Assembly (NCBI GenBank): GCA_043228905.1
Contig: JBHGNT010000010.1
Span: 11,594,001-11,658,000 of the forward strand
Origin: Azolla caroliniana
Taxonomy: Eukaryota > Polypodiophyta
Direction: 5' to 3'
DNA: 64,000 nucleotides
Part shown: positions 23,301-36,600 of the stretch, piece after piece
Layout: each line of letters starts with the position of its first letter
Position numbering within the stretch: position 1 is the first letter of the stretch
Translations under genes and position numbers: made by a program
Notes under the pieces: generated by a model
What the model was told of the DNA's origin: nothing
The model's input: only the letters and a program-made list of their open reading frames with translations
Databases searched by the model: none

Positions 23301-26300
23301 TAGCTGAGGATCCCAAGTCCGAGACTTACTACAATGATCCAAGGCTAGCTGCATATGCTGTTGCGTATGTTCCAGCCTTGTCAAAGTAAGTTTCAAATTT
23401 ATGTTTGTAATTTCTTTTAATTCCTTTATGAGAGAATCATGCTGTTTGACGGGGATGTCCTTAAACAAAGTCCTTAATGGGCTCTCAAACTTGGAGTATT
23501 TGTAGGAGAAGGTTGACTATGCCAGCACAGAATGGTAGAAATAGCATTTGAGTGAGCCAAATTTGTTGGTTGCATTGGATTTGAGATAAAAAAAACTTGC
23601 AGCCCATATGACTACATGAAATGTGTTTTTGTAGTTCGGATGCTTCCAAATATGCTCTGAATAAAGAGCTGAGGATTCTTCAAACGAAACCCCATTGGAA
23701 AAATGCATATTTTTATCTTTGGGATGAGGTGATATATATCCGTTATTATGTTGAAATGGTCTAATTTCAGTAACCATCAAGGAGTCTTTGTTATTAAAAA
23801 TTAGGTGATATACATGTGGTTTCATTCATGTTCTTTCAGCCTTTGAATTTGGATCACTATGATAAAATTCGCACCATGTCAGAGGAAATAAGATCCATAG
23901 CACCAGATGCTAGAGTTATGACAACTTATTATTGTGGTAAGAATCACCTATTATTGGCTATGAATATGGAAGATTTCAAGGAAATAAGTTTTTGTCAATT
24001 TAAGAAGTTGAACTTGAACACGTATAAAAGGAGCACACTTCAAGAGACATTGCTCTTCAAAATGTGTTGTGTGTTCTTGAATTGGTCTCCTATGAATTAC
24101 TGCATGAAAAGTGTGGAGAGTGTTGATCGATCAAGAAGTCGTTATATAATGCCAACATTGTAGAAAATGCAAGGATTTTAGACTTAACTCTCACACAACA
24201 AGATCACTTAGAAGACTTAAGGAAATATCAGCAGATTAGGGAAAAACGAGCTCTGATTACAAAGATGTAGAATGGTTTATATAACCAGTATCTACAGGTA
24301 GGTGGAAGCCCAATGGTCACTTAATTGGGTTCACACTATTCTAACTATATTCACACTTAGCAGTTACTTAACTAGGTTCATACTATTCTAAGTATGTTCA
24401 CACCCAACATCTACTTAAATAGGTTCACACTATTATAACTATGTTCACACCAAAGCTTTCATAGGATACACATTAAGTGTAACAAACCCCCTTGAAGTGA
24501 ATGGTGTGAACTTGAATGTCATCACTATCCAGGTGTTGGAAGAATGCCCAATTCCTTGCGAAAATATTCAAACTTTTCTCATGATGGAGCCTTGGTGAAA
24601 ATGTTGCAGATGTTTGCAACATTTTCATGAGTTGGTACATAGACCAAGTTTATCTCTTTAGCATGGAAGCTCCCTCACATAAAGATAGTGCACCTCAATG
24701 TGTTCTGTTCGTGCATGGAAGACAGGATTTCTTGCAATAGCCATGGCACTTTGACAATCTGTAAATATACAAGTAGGATGTGGTTGCTCAAGTGACAAAT
24801 CGGACAATAATCTCCTGAGCCAAACACACTCTACTGTAGCGCTGAGTGCTGCTCTATATTCAGCTTGACAACTTGATGTTGCCACTGTTGGCTGCTTCTT
24901 GCTGAGCCAGGAAACACAGGAATTGCTGATCATGAAACAATTGCCACTATGTAAGACAAGAGTGTCGTAGCAGCCAGCCAAATCACTATCAGTGAAGACT
25001 GTTAAAGTAGATGAATTGCCTTCTCCATAGAAGAGGCTGAAATCCATAGTGCCTTTGAGGTAACCGAATCCACTTGGCTGCTTGCCAATGCTTTGTTCTA
25101 GGACTGTGCATAAACCTGCTTAATTGTGAAACAACATATTGAATGTTGGGTCGTGTGTTGCGCAGAAAAATCAAACAACCTACAGCTTTCTGGTATAAGA
25201 GTACATCAGTTGGTTCTCCTTTGTCTTGATATGATAATTTGAAACCTGCTTCTACAAGAGTGGAGATTGGCTTGCACCCTTCAAACCTGAATCGTTGTAG
25301 GAGCTTCTCGATATACTTTCGTTGACTGAGAAAAATGCCCCCAACAAAAATAAATTGAATGCTGAGGTAGTAATGGAGATGACAAAGATTTGTAAGTTCA
25401 AATGTCTTACTAAGATCAGCTTTGAAATTTGCAATTTCTTGTTCATTAGGTCCTGTGATTAGCAAATCATCAACATAAAGCACAACAATTAGTAATTTTT
25501 CTCCATCCTTTCGGACATAGAGAGTGCTTTCGGTTGGGCTGTTCACAAAACCGAGTTGAAGAAGATGAGCATGGATCTTTGCATTCCACGCTCGAGGTGC
25601 TTGCTTCAAGCCGTACAAAGCTTTAACTAACTTGCAAACTTTAGATTCTGCACCTTTAATGACAAAACTTGGAGGTTGAGTTACATAAACCCCTTCTTCT
25701 AAATCTCCATTTAAGAAGGCGATTTTAATGTCTAATTGGTGAACCTTCCATCCCTTAATTGCTGCTGTAGCAACTCTAGCTCCGGTTGTAGTCATCTTTG
25801 AAGTGGGGGTGAAGGTTTCTTCATAGTCTATCACCTCTTTTTGGGAACAGCCTTTTGCCACAAGTCTTGCTTTAAAACGATCAATGCTTCCATCTGCATC
25901 ACGTTTGACTTTGAAAATCCACTTGGTGGCAAATGCTTTTCTACCTTTAGATAGATCACATAACTCCCAAGTGTTGTTCTTGTAAATGGACCCAAGTTCT
26001 GATTTCATGGCTTCAACCCAATGGTCATGTGCTAATGCATCCTTAAGAGAGAGTGGTTCCTCATCACAAATTTCAGTGATGAGAACATGATGCACATAAT
26101 GCAATTCAGTTTGCTGATTAGTTGACCGGGTTTTACCCTGAAGAGGAAACTTGAGTTTGCTGTCCATAAGGGTGTTAATCAGCCATTTAGGAACTGTTCT
26201 TGCTTGCTGAGAAGAGACTTGTTCTTTCTCCAATTCCATGTCAAGATCATGTGGGTTAATGACCTGTAAATCAACATTATTATCAACAATGTTTGGTTTC

Positions 26301-29300
26301 TCATTTTCAACCACATTGAGCTGTTGCAAGAGATCAATTTGAGCATTGCTTGGCTGCTCTTCATCTCTGTTTGGAGCATGTTGTTGTTGATGTAAAACCT
26401 GCACATTACCTCCATGAGGTTCGGTTAGTCGATCACCTTCAAACACAACATTTTGCAGCAATGGTAACAAAGTATCAAATGCATCTGGTTGATCAAGAAC
26501 TGGCTCTTTGGTGCAATCCACAAGTGGTTGAGTTGCATTTTCAGCAAATATCACATCCCAACTGATGATGATCTTACCAGTAGTGGGCTGAAACAACTGA
26601 TAACCTTTGCTTTCTTTGCTACATGTAGCCTACAAAAATGCATTTTGTTGCTTTGTCTTGAAGCTTATGGCGCTGCTGTGGTGGCACAAATGCATAAGCC
26701 AAGCTTCCAAATAGTCTCATGTGACCAACATTTGGCTTGTGACCAGTCCAAGCCTCATATGGAGTGATAGTTGTTATTGCTTTTGTGGGGCATCTATTTA
26801 AAACATAATTTGCACACATTACAACTTCCAACCAAAACTTATGAGGTAGCTTTTTACTGTTGAGCATGCATCTTGCCATCTCCATGAGAGATCTATTCTT
26901 TCTCTCAGTCAAACCATTTTGTTGTGGTGTGTATGGAGTGGTGCATTGATGGATAATACCTCTCTCCTTCAAGAAAACATTGGATTCTTGAGACATGTGC
27001 TCACCCCCTCTATCAGTGCGAAAAGTAATGAATCTGTGACCGCTAAGATTTTCAGCAAGGTGTAAGAATTCTTTGAAGCATGAAAAGATATTGGATTTCT
27101 CCTTCAAAGGATATACCCAAGTGTGTCGGGTAGCATCATCAATGAATGTAAGAAAATAAAGATAACCTCCAATTGATGGTGTTCTCATTGGGCTGCATAC
27201 ATCACTATGTACAAGTTGAAGCTTGTGTGTTGCCAAAACATTTACATCTTTTGGAAATGAAAACATGTGCATCTTTCCTAGAATACAACCCTCACAAACA
27301 TGATTAAATGGTACATGAATGGAGGGAAGATTGCATACCATATCATGCTTGCTAAGCCGTGCAAGGCTGCTGAAATTTAAATGGCCGAACCGAGCATGCC
27401 ATAGTTCAGAATTGCTTTCTGTTTGGGAATCCACTGCTATGCATTTTGGTCATCAAATTTTTGATATATGTCAAGCTTGTAAAGGTTGTTGAACAAACTA
27501 CCTGTTATGACAATGATATCGCCCTTTGTACGATCATATACTGTGCATTTGTCATAGAGAATGGACAGGGTATCCATGCATAGCAATGGCAGAAAACAAA
27601 AAGAAGGTTTTTTCTTTATGCCAGGGACATAGAGAACATCATTCAAGGTGACTACATCCCCATTGACGGGTGTAATATGAACTTGATGAATGCCTTTTAT
27701 GATGTAAGAAGCATTATGACAAAGAAATTTTATGGCACAAGTAACAGTGCCTGCCTTATGATAAGCATTTTCAAGTGTGACAAAGAAATTTTTGCAAGAA
27801 GTTATGTGTTTAGAAGCACCGCTATCAAAATACCAAGCATTTGTAGACTCACTAATAAACAAATGTCATCCTTTGAGGGATCATACATTGAATGTATTGA
27901 GAATGCCCACTCATGTTGAGAAATGTGTGCTTCTACCATTGTACCAGTAGAGGTGGTAACATTAAGACCAGATTGTTTTTCTTCTCTTTACTAGCTTTCC
28001 TTTTTCGAAATTTGCTAATGTCATGGCCTCGTTTATGACAATAATTGCACTTTTTCTTCTTCTTCTCATCATGGAAAGTTGAGGCATCATTGCCTTTAGA
28101 AGGAAGGATATTTAGTTTTCGTCCTTGTTGGCCTTTGAACTTGGAAGAGGTAACAAAAGCTTGATCACCACTACTAAGAACATCCTGGTTTGCTCGAGAT
28201 TGAGATTCTTGTAAGAGAAGGGAGATTAGCTCATCAAAGTTGAAGCTCTCTTTACATCTAGTAAGAAGCCTTATTGTTGTGGCGAAGCCTTGATATGAAT
28301 CCGGAAGCACGTCAAGAACTTTAGAAACTAATTGCTTGTCTGAAATCACTTCGTCAATGTTGAGTAGTTGTCCCTTGAAGTTCTTGATTTTTGTTAAGAT
28401 GCTTCCATGGATTCGCCTTCTTGCATCCTTGTCGCTTCAAGTTGTTGCTTAAGCATAGCAACTCTTGCTTCATTCCTTTGAGCATATAGGTTCATTAACA
28501 CATCCCAAGCACTTTTTAAGGTTATGCAAGATCGGATATGTGAAACAATGTGTCATTTAACCAATAATGCAATGAGAGCATGGGCTTGAGCATCCTTATC
28601 ATCCCACTTAAGTTGTGAAGAAGTGGATTGTTGAGTGGAGCTTGAAGCATTGTTTGTGTCAGTTGTTCTTGAAGGGGAGGGAGAGTTTGGAGAAGAACTT
28701 GAAGCTAGAAGTTTATCAGATCCGATTACAATGTCCCATAGCTGCTTTGCTACCAGTACATGTCTCATCATGTACACCCACATAGGATAGTTAGTACCAT
28801 CCAACTTGTCTTAAGCGTTGAGCATACCAAAAATATTAGTTTTCTCAGCCATTGCAAAAGCAAGAAATATGTTTGAGAAAGTGGTGGTTATATTCACCAA
28901 AATGTACTAGAGGAGAGATATAATACTGAAGAAACAGAGGAGAGATAACATTCACCAAAATGTACTAAAGCAATATAATATTGAAGAAACAGATGAGAGA
29001 TAAGAGTTACTCTACTATGCTGAAAACTTATTTTTTTGTGGTAAAAACTAGTTGCTGCAGTTGCTGTGCAGTTAGGGTTTGAGACTGTTACCAAACTTGT
29101 TTTGACTATACCTCCAAAACCAAAAATCCGATTTGGGCATGCAAGTAGTCAAAAGAATCGGCTTGTAATTTGCTTTTTGAAAATGTGAAAATAGGGAAAG
29201 ATTGCCTCTGCTGCAGTTTTCTGTTGTTCGAACTTTCATTGCTGTAGATGGAGAGTTTTCATGTCCTCTTCGATAGGGAGAGATAAACAGAAAGATCTTT

Positions 29301-32300
29301 GTATGGCTATTTGGAAGAATAGGATAGAGAAAGTAACCTAAACCTGCTCTGATACCATATGTAGAAAATGCAGAGATCTTAGACTAACTCTCACACATCA
29401 AGATCCCTTGGAAGACTTAAGGAAATATCAGTAGATTAGGGAAAAACGAGCTCTGATTACAAAGATGTAGAATGGTTTATATAACCAGTATCTACAGGTA
29501 GGTGGAAACCCAATGGTCACTTAATTGGGTTCACACTATTCTAACTATATTCACACCTAATAGTTACTTAACTAGGTTCATATTATTCTAAGTATGTTCA
29601 CACCCAACAGCTACTTTAACTAGGTTCACACTATTATAACTATGTTCACACCAAAGCTTTCATAGGATACACATTAAGTGTAACAAACATCATGTCAGCT
29701 ATCTAAAAAATATAACTGTTTTGGGTGAAGCAGAGTTTTACACCAAGGTTTTTTTAACCTTAGAAGACAAATTTAAGCAATAATAGGTCAACTTTGAGTG
29801 TCATTCTTCTACAATTAGAATATTTACACAATCCCTGAATCTTGTTTTTGTCAACAGCACCAAGTGATTCCTCTCATGCACCAGGAAGCTTTGAAGCATT
29901 TGTGAAAGTACCAAGATTATTGAGACCACATACTCAAATATTCTGCACAAGGTAAACATGCAGTCATTGCTTCATCATGATGAATTCTTCTGTGATTGGC
30001 TTTCGTAAGCACTTATTAATAGCTGTTCTTTGCCTGCGATTTGTTTTTCTTCTTAAAAGAGTTTAGTGGATTCGGTAAAAATGAATTTGGCCTTTTGAAC
30101 ATAGTCGTATATGGTGACAGGAGGATTATGGCAGACTCCACTTAAGAATCTCCTCAACTTGTATAAACTCCAGGGACTGTTAAATCAATATGTGCTTTTC
30201 ATCTGAGTACTGTCTTGTCAATATTGTTGAAATAGGGTCAAATTTTCTAAACGATTTCTGCTGGAGTATTTTTCTGTCAAATCTTGTTGGAATAAATACG
30301 CCGTCAAGTTAACAACATTTTATAGTATATTGCTTGGTACTTGCTGATGAGGAAGTTGTAATTTATTTGGACATTTAGATGGAGCAAAATGAAAAGTTTC
30401 GCAAAGCAAATCTAAGTTATAATCTTGAATGAACTGCTCTATTTTCTACATTTACCTGAATGTGTTTCCCTTCAATCATGTGGTAGTTGGAAATTAAATC
30501 ATCCACACGGGTTAAAGATGCCAACCATAGTATTGTACCTTGAATTTGCTTTAATAAAGCAAATGCATAGCTTCATTCTCACAAGTTCACTAAACCCCAT
30601 AGAAAATCAGAGGTTTCTTCCTGTCATCATCAGCATTTGATCTTATCTGCACTCCATGATCTGGTTATTCAAGACATTAACCACAACTACACTAAAGAAT
30701 GCAAAAGTGTTCTGGGTCAGAGGATCTCCATGCATGCTAAGACGCATAAAATGAGACAAATGAGATTTGAACAATCCCACACCAATGATATTTCAAACCT
30801 TTTCCTCATACTTGGCAATCCACACCTTCTGAATAGAAACTTTACTTTTTTAATGTTTTACCTCTAACATGTGTTCAGTGTACATATGTTGTACCTTTCA
30901 AGCCAATAGTATGTGTGTGTGTGTCTGTGTATCTATATAGGAAATCCTCAATTGAGGAGGTTTAGCAGCTTCTCCATCTATTTGTCGGGGGTCCAATTTA
31001 AGGAGTCGGAAGGATTTCTTCCCATCTAAAAGCTGCAGAATCTAGAAAAGTTGTTGATCCCATTGAAATGGGTTTTATATTCTTGTACTCATGAATATTT
31101 TTTTAACTATCTGACATTCAATATCCACTGTGTCATGAAAGCGAATGGGTTCTGGGTAGTCGTGAAGACTTGGTGAAGGATATAACGTCAGAATTGCAAC
31201 AAGAGAAAAACGAGGTAACATTTGCAGCAGACAAGTGTTGCAATCATGTTTCGTTCCCAACACTCTGTATAATCCGGACTGGCTAAGGTTTATTGTGATA
31301 TTGACAGGAGTGGTGGACATACGTTTGCATGGGCCCTACAGATCCTCATCCAAATTGGCATCTGGGAATGAGAGGGACACAACATCGTGCAGTCATGTGG
31401 CGTGTGTGGAAGGAAGGGGGAACAGGATTTCTTTATTGGGGAGCAAATTGTTATGAGAAAGCGACCTGTCCAGGAGCTGAGGTAAGAAGGGAAGAAAGAA
31501 GTCTTTTAAACGGCGATAATGAGATCAAAAGAGAAGTCGTGTCTTAAAAGTTTCTCTTTGGTAACTAGAGTAATAAAACTTCCCAAGGTTCCAGTTACAT
31601 TTTTAGCTTAGATGGACTGAAATTCCAAGGATTTCCAGCATGCAGATCCAAGATTGAGAGGTCATCAAAGCTAGGGAAACACCTTTGGTGCTGAGTGATA
31701 ATGATCTTGATTTTTTGAAAACAAGGGTGATGGGGCCTTGGCCCTGATGGATGTGGCTTATGCATATGACAATTTGCTATTTTCTGATCTACTATGAAGC
31801 TTTCAAGATGTTGTCTAAGGCAAAATGAGACTGAATAAAAAGATGAAAATTTTTGGTGATAAAAGAGATTGCTGTATTATATGGCTAACAGTATAACTCT
31901 CTTTTGGCAGGTACGTTTCAGGAGGGGTCTTCCACCTGGAGACGGTGTTCTCTTTTATCCTGGTCAAGCGTTTGAACCAGAACTGACAGAACCTATTGCA
32001 TCAATTCGCCTTGAACGATTACTTGGTGGTCTACAGGTAAAGAAAAATTTATCCATTCCTCAAGCAGCTTCTCTCAAGTCATTTCATGTGAGCAAAGAGA
32101 AAAAAGCTTTATTGGGTTGTGTTTGGTTTGGATTTTAGGATTACGAATACTTGAAATTGTATGCATCTCATTATGGTAGACCAGCTGCCTTGTCTCTTTT
32201 AGAGAAAACTGGCCTTTACCTTGGTCCTGATCGTTATGCATCTGATCATGGGCCTATTGATTCGATGAGAGCGGAGATTTATCATGCTTTGCAAGCAACT

Positions 32301-32303
32301 TAG
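20345..32303 (+). CDS. Glycoside hydrolase 123-like (DUF4091) protein
   Basis: Fifteen coding exons: 20345-20545, 20901-21037, 21146-21256, 22358-22459, 22594-22702, 22801-22986, 23054-23222, 23304-23385, 23635-23728, 23840-23936, 29858-29951, 31142-31214, 31308-31481, 31911-32036 and 32139-32303. The total is 1920 nt, 639 residues, all GT-AG. The N-terminal part is beta-rich (AARNEKESTQLAL; LWISVYVPPSQPSGVYTGEI), as in proteins with a GH123 N-terminal domain. The C-terminal part has VTVWDFILPITPSLPAVFG, LLNYRISPYF, YFYLWDEP, GTGFLYWGANCYEKA and IASIRLERLLGGLQDYEYL. Characterised GH123 enzymes are beta-N-acetylgalactosaminidases that use an adjacent Asp-Glu pair for substrate-assisted catalysis; Asp396-Glu397 of WDEP fits that pair. 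No signal peptide or membrane segment is seen. The substrate in plants is unknown to me. Confidence 0.88.
21640..21935 (+). repeat. Imperfect direct repeat in third coding intron of the GH123-like gene
   Basis: Two related segments lie at about 21640-21770 and 21815-21930. Both carry 'AATGATA...TATCTC', a 'GGT.ATAGTAGTG' or 'GGTAGTAGTG' block, 'ATATAA.A.AAAACT' and 'ACATCCATTCATA'. They are diverged and non-coding. They may be a small unrecognised repeat or an old local duplication. Confidence 0.55.
24159..24484 (-). repeat. Copia-2 3' LTR
   Basis: 326 bp, beginning TGTAGAAAATGC and ending GTGTAACA on the plus strand. It contains repeats of a 'GGTTCACACTATTCTAACTA' type unit, about 40-45 nt apart. 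Confidence 0.94.
24658..26596 (-). pseudogene. Copia-2 reverse transcriptase and RNase H
   Basis: The frame 26596-24989 carries the [62 protein letters not shown] and LTNLCHLHYYLSIQF. It shifts frame near 25047 into RNase H (FTDSDLAGCYD, SSCQAEYRA, FTDCQSAMAIARNP, HARTEHIEVHYLYVREL), which ends at 24658. Relative to copia relatives the frame is broken at the RT/RNase H join. The N-terminal 170 residues are the variable linker after integrase. Confidence 0.92.
26619..27434 (-). pseudogene. Copia-2 integrase
   Basis: GAG-pre-integrase zinc residues are visible (WHARFGHLN, CEGCILGK). The core reads VHSDVCSPM, FRTDRGGEH and PQQNGLTERKN, so the D, D and E positions are all present. A break at about 27437 parts it from the protease segment. 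It inserts element cDNA by family knowledge. Confidence 0.92.
27437..28852 (-). pseudogene. Copia-2 gag and protease
   Basis: Gag reads from about 28852 (MAEKTN) with a stop just after NA, then LDGTNYPMWVYMMRHVL and later KVLDVLPDSYQGF. The zinc knuckle is CNYCHKRGHDISKF, with the last Cys lost to Phe. The protease shows the intact WYFDSGASKHIT motif near 27830. Frames 28804-28553, 28349-27933 and 27862-27437 are separate, so it is broken. Confidence 0.88.
29360..29685 (-). repeat. Copia-2 5' LTR
   Basis: 326 bp, the mate of 24159-24484, followed by the AACAT target duplication. The primer-binding site lies just inside it. Confidence 0.94.
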
Positions 32304-33673
32304 ATGGGATTCCTACAATCAATGATGATGGGATAGAAAAAACATTGGTTTACATTATTACATAAACCAAAGATCTTAGTGCATGCATTACCTCCATGTA
32401 AAGGGATGCATTAGCAGGTGACATGAAAACTAACGTACAAAGTTTTAGCACTATTTAGAGCAATCAAAACTTTAACGTTCTTTTATTGGTGAATTTGCGA
32501 AAAGTCAAATTGTTCAAAATTTCTTTCAAGAGAAGCCCAATCAGCAAGAAACAAAAATTTGACTAGTCAAATAATGTAAGCGTACAATTATGATATTTTC
32601 AGATTAGCATATATTATATATAGTTGTCTGATGAGTATACTTAATGGTATAGTATGTTATGGATGTGTGGGTTGCTTGTTTGTCTGTGAAGCTTGTGAAT
32701 ACGAGGATCTCTGACTGTGCAACTAACTCCAGCTCAGTCAATTGGACTTGTAATATTGAAGCATATCTCTGAATGTTGATCTCGCAGTCACTAATCTTTG
32801 GTTTGTAACTAATTCCAGGAGAAAGTATGTTGTGTATTTTTGAAACATTGCCCAAATAAAAAATCTTCTTCTATTCTATTCAGTTATTCTTGTACATTGA
32901 GACTTATTAATCAACTCCACATACTCAAAGTGTTTCACTTTGGTTCCAATACAACCTCCCAGGGATTGGAAAAAAATTATATGTATACCATTCTTTTATC
33001 TCAACCACCTAGTGGCAGTTTATATACCTCATAATATTCTTCTCAAGATATGTATATATTGAGTGAATTATCCTCAGCTACCAACTCTATTACCAGAGTT
33101 GAGTTCCATTGGTGGGTGTAAGTGCCACCATATGTCCAAGCAATCTAAAGTATGTGTATTCCTGCTGAAATATGTGACACTTGGTTTACCATGCCTATTG
33201 GCAAACTCATTATTAGCTTATGTACTGCAGATCAATCTTGTAAGTTAATGGTTTCCTGTATATACAATAACTTGCAGCCTACTCTATATAAGTACTTTCA
33301 ACATTTAAAGCTACTTCTCAATCTTGCTGTACTGTGCACATTAATGTATATATCTATATTGACATGAGCATGCATTACATACTTGTGCATGAGATGTAGA
33401 TAAAAATGCCAAGAAGATGAAATTGAACGTATCAATATGAAACTGCAAACAATTGATTTCCAGAATATTTCAACAGGTATGAAACATCATATTACAAGCT
33501 GCTGAAACAAGAGGATTAGCAGCAAAATTAAAATTTACAAGACCTTTCTATACAGTTTATATACCGAAGAGGAATGCTTTCAAGGAAAACATTGTCACTT
33601 GCTAGGTCTCCAAATTACAAACATTGACGATTTCTGTTCCACTATACTGCACACAAAGATTCTATGGTGCCAT
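32304..33673. other. Intergenic DNA between convergent genes
   Basis: The GH123-like gene (+) and the kinase gene (-) converge here. The sequence is AT-rich with no supported coding region, and should hold both 3' UTRs. Candidate polyadenylation signals such as AATAAA occur near 32856. Confidence 0.5.
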
Positions 33674-36600
33674 TTAATGCTTAACATCCATATTTCTCCA
33701 CTTTCCTCTTGTACTTGTAGGCTCACTTTCAGATCCACTCTCGGATCGGATTGTTTTTGAAAAACTGGCATCATTGTCAGTCGATCTCCCTGAATCAGAA
33801 TCAGCATGAGCAGCTTTTGAACGGGAAGAGATTCTTCGAATGTTGATCTGCTTTAATAACATAATCAAGAGCAGTTCACGGAAACGAGTTACACAAAGCT
33901 AGTAAGAGAAGGCATTTTGCTCAAAGAAGCAACAATATACGTCTCTATTAAAGCTAGAGATTTCCCTCTATATGATCTTCAGCAACTACTGACCTTCCAT
34001 TGGATAGTTTTCAAATTCCCTTTTACTGCTTTTAAGCACCATGGGGCATTATTTAACAAATACCTTGACCTTGTGAATGAGATTGTTATATGTGAAGTTC
34101 ATAAATATCATTCTGAATTTTGTTTGATTTGTATTTTCTCCCCCTTTTTCATTAATATTATATTTTAGCATATACATATAAATACACATAATGTATGATA
34201 TAATTGGTTTTTATAAACCTCTCTCCATGGTTTCTCTCAGCCATCTAGATATCCGTGTTGTCTTCCGTGCTTATCTTTTGTTTCCTAGTTGAAAAGTTCT
34301 AAACATATTCTAGTTAAATTTGGGACCCTATTGAAGTTACGTTGTAGTATCCATGCATAACAATATTAACTCCAATGATCATGGGAAGTCTCACCTCATG
34401 GAAAGGATTGTCTTCTGTCTCGAGCATCTGGATAACATGGCTTATTTTGGGTCGTTTCTCTGCATCTGGATCTACACATCGCAACGACACCAAGAGAACT
34501 CTCTTCAGAGCCCTCAATGATGGCTTTACTTCCATCCTCGGATCACAAACTCCATCAATTTGCCTGCTACCTACCATTACTTTCAACCAATCCACCAAGT
34601 TCACCTGAGAAAATACATCGCCAAACTCCAGGTCACAACACTGACAAACGCATACCTTGTTTTAGTAATAACTTGTTGCAAAATATGCCCCAAGTTTTAC
34701 AGGATGAAGTGACCATATAATTGCACAAATAACACATACAATGTTGTCTTCCAAAGTTTGGCAAAATAAGACTTGGGGCATCTGGGGAGATGAAGAGAAC
34801 TGTAGGGGTAATTTTGAGTTCTTTCCTGACTTATTTTTATTCTAAGAGGGAAACCTCAAGATAATGTAGGATTCCAATATTCTTTTGTGACACATTACAT
34901 GCATGTGCTATACATGCTTTTTAAACTTATCTTATCACCTCTCCTTGTGGCCTTCTATAATCCACTGGATCTCTTCCTGTAATAAGTTCCATAAGGAGAA
35001 CGCCATAGCTATAAACATCACTCTTCTCATTCAGCAATCCGGTGTTAGCATACTCTGGTGCAACATACCTAACACATGTCAAGGTCAAGCAAATTGGAGT
35101 TTTAGCCAATATGCCAAAGAGACTTTTCATTAAAACTGCAGTGTACTCGTGCTATTCTTTGCGGGTTTTTACCCGAATGTACCCATAACTCTCGTAGTCA
35201 CGTGGGTGTTGTCTGGTCCTAAGAGCTTAGCGAGCCCAAAATCGGAGATTTTTGGGTTCCAACTCCTATCCAATAAGATGTTACTTGATTTGATATCACG
35301 ATGCACTACCTTCGGTTCCAAACCCTCATGTAAATATGCAAGACTGTAGGACAAAAGAAGAAAAGAGTGATCATTGTAAGCCCTTGTTTACCATTTTCCA
35401 ATACCAAAATATCGTAGGATGTAGTTCAAATGCATTCCTAGTTAACATCTTCAAACATCCATTAAATCTTCTACACAAATGCACCATGACTTTTTTATTA
35501 TTTTGAGTATCAACAAGGGAAATCAACCAAGAGATAGGATAGCATCAATGTCAATCACCATCCAACGAGGTTGTTCTTTTCAACCACATCTAATTCCTTG
35601 ATCAATTTGTGCATGACTACCAATGAAAAAATGGACCAACCGATCAAACATCGTAAAAGATTCAACCTAAAAGAGAGAGGTGGACAAACAGACACTTCAG
35701 CTTTTGCAATTTCTTTACCCTTTCGCAGTTCCTAGAAGAATCTTCATTCGAATATCCCACGGTATTTGATGTTTCTCTCCTAGTGATCCATGAAGCCACT
35801 GATCCAAGTTTCCATTGTCGATATACTCATAGACTAGAATCCTGATTTCACATAACTCTTATCAGCTTTCAGAAACATTATCCATGAATAGAATTCAAAG
35901 ACAGCCTTCTAGACAAGCATCTTTTTACCGGTGTACACCCTCCATACAATACCCAAAAAGCCGAACAAGGTTTTTGTGCCTTACTCTGCCGATTGCCTCC
36001 ACTTCTACCTTGAACTCCCTTTCAGCTTGTCCCCTACATGGAATACAAGCATTTTATCATCATGCATATTTCTTCGACAAGTTTGGTATTTGGAATGCCA
36101 TAACATCTAAATGCATTATTGAGGTTCAATTACAGGATAAATCTGGTTTCAAAAAGAAACATTCCACTATGCATGCGTGATATGGCCTCTATAGTTATCT
36201 GAATTTCTGGTCACTGGAGTGAGTAAAATCTAAATCCTTTAACGAGGATCTATTCGAGGTGTGACTGTGGTTGGTTGGAAGAGAACTTTTAAATGCAAAT
36301 ATATGGAAAGACATTGTTTCCTCTTTTTTCTTTTCTTACTTAATTTCTTTCCCCCTCTTATTAGAGGTCACAATGCACACTAGAACATAAAGAAAAGGGA
36401 AAGAAGACATTCTCATCAATTCACTTGGATCTATCATTAAGGAAAGGAATTCATAAGATGGATTGAAGTTGATGTGAAGGACGTACCTATTGTTCACAAG
36501 TTTCTTGACTGCAATGGGAGTACCATCACGAAGAATCCCATGGTAAACAATGCCATAGCCACCTTTTCCAACAATCTTGGATTCCGAGAATGAATCCGTG

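Larger units (their letters stand above)
24159..29685 (-). mobile_element. Copia-2: full-length copia element in a GH123-like gene intron
   Basis: The element is 5527 bp with two 326-bp LTRs (24159-24484 and 29360-29685), both TG...CA. The 5-bp target duplication AACAT is at 24154-24158 and 29686-29690. On the minus strand the polypurine tract abuts the left LTR (plus-strand ACCCCCTTGAAG from 24486) and the primer-binding site TGGTATCAGAGC abuts the right one (plus-strand GCTCTGATACCA). The LTRs differ at roughly 15-20 sites, so it is older than Copia-1. It lies antisense to the host gene, wholly inside the intron between exons 23840-23936 and 29858-29951, so splicing can remove it. Confidence 0.97.

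Noticed and set aside
24489-24660. Extra coding segment between Copia-2 RNase H and its 3' LTR, like the Copia-1 tail
   Set aside because: Only about 170 bp, no open frame and no second polypurine tract; this is the ordinary copia layout.
30425-30867. Open frames in the eleventh coding intron of the GH123-like gene as an alternative exon
   Set aside because: The flanking exons join in frame without them, and the frames show no relation to the protein family.
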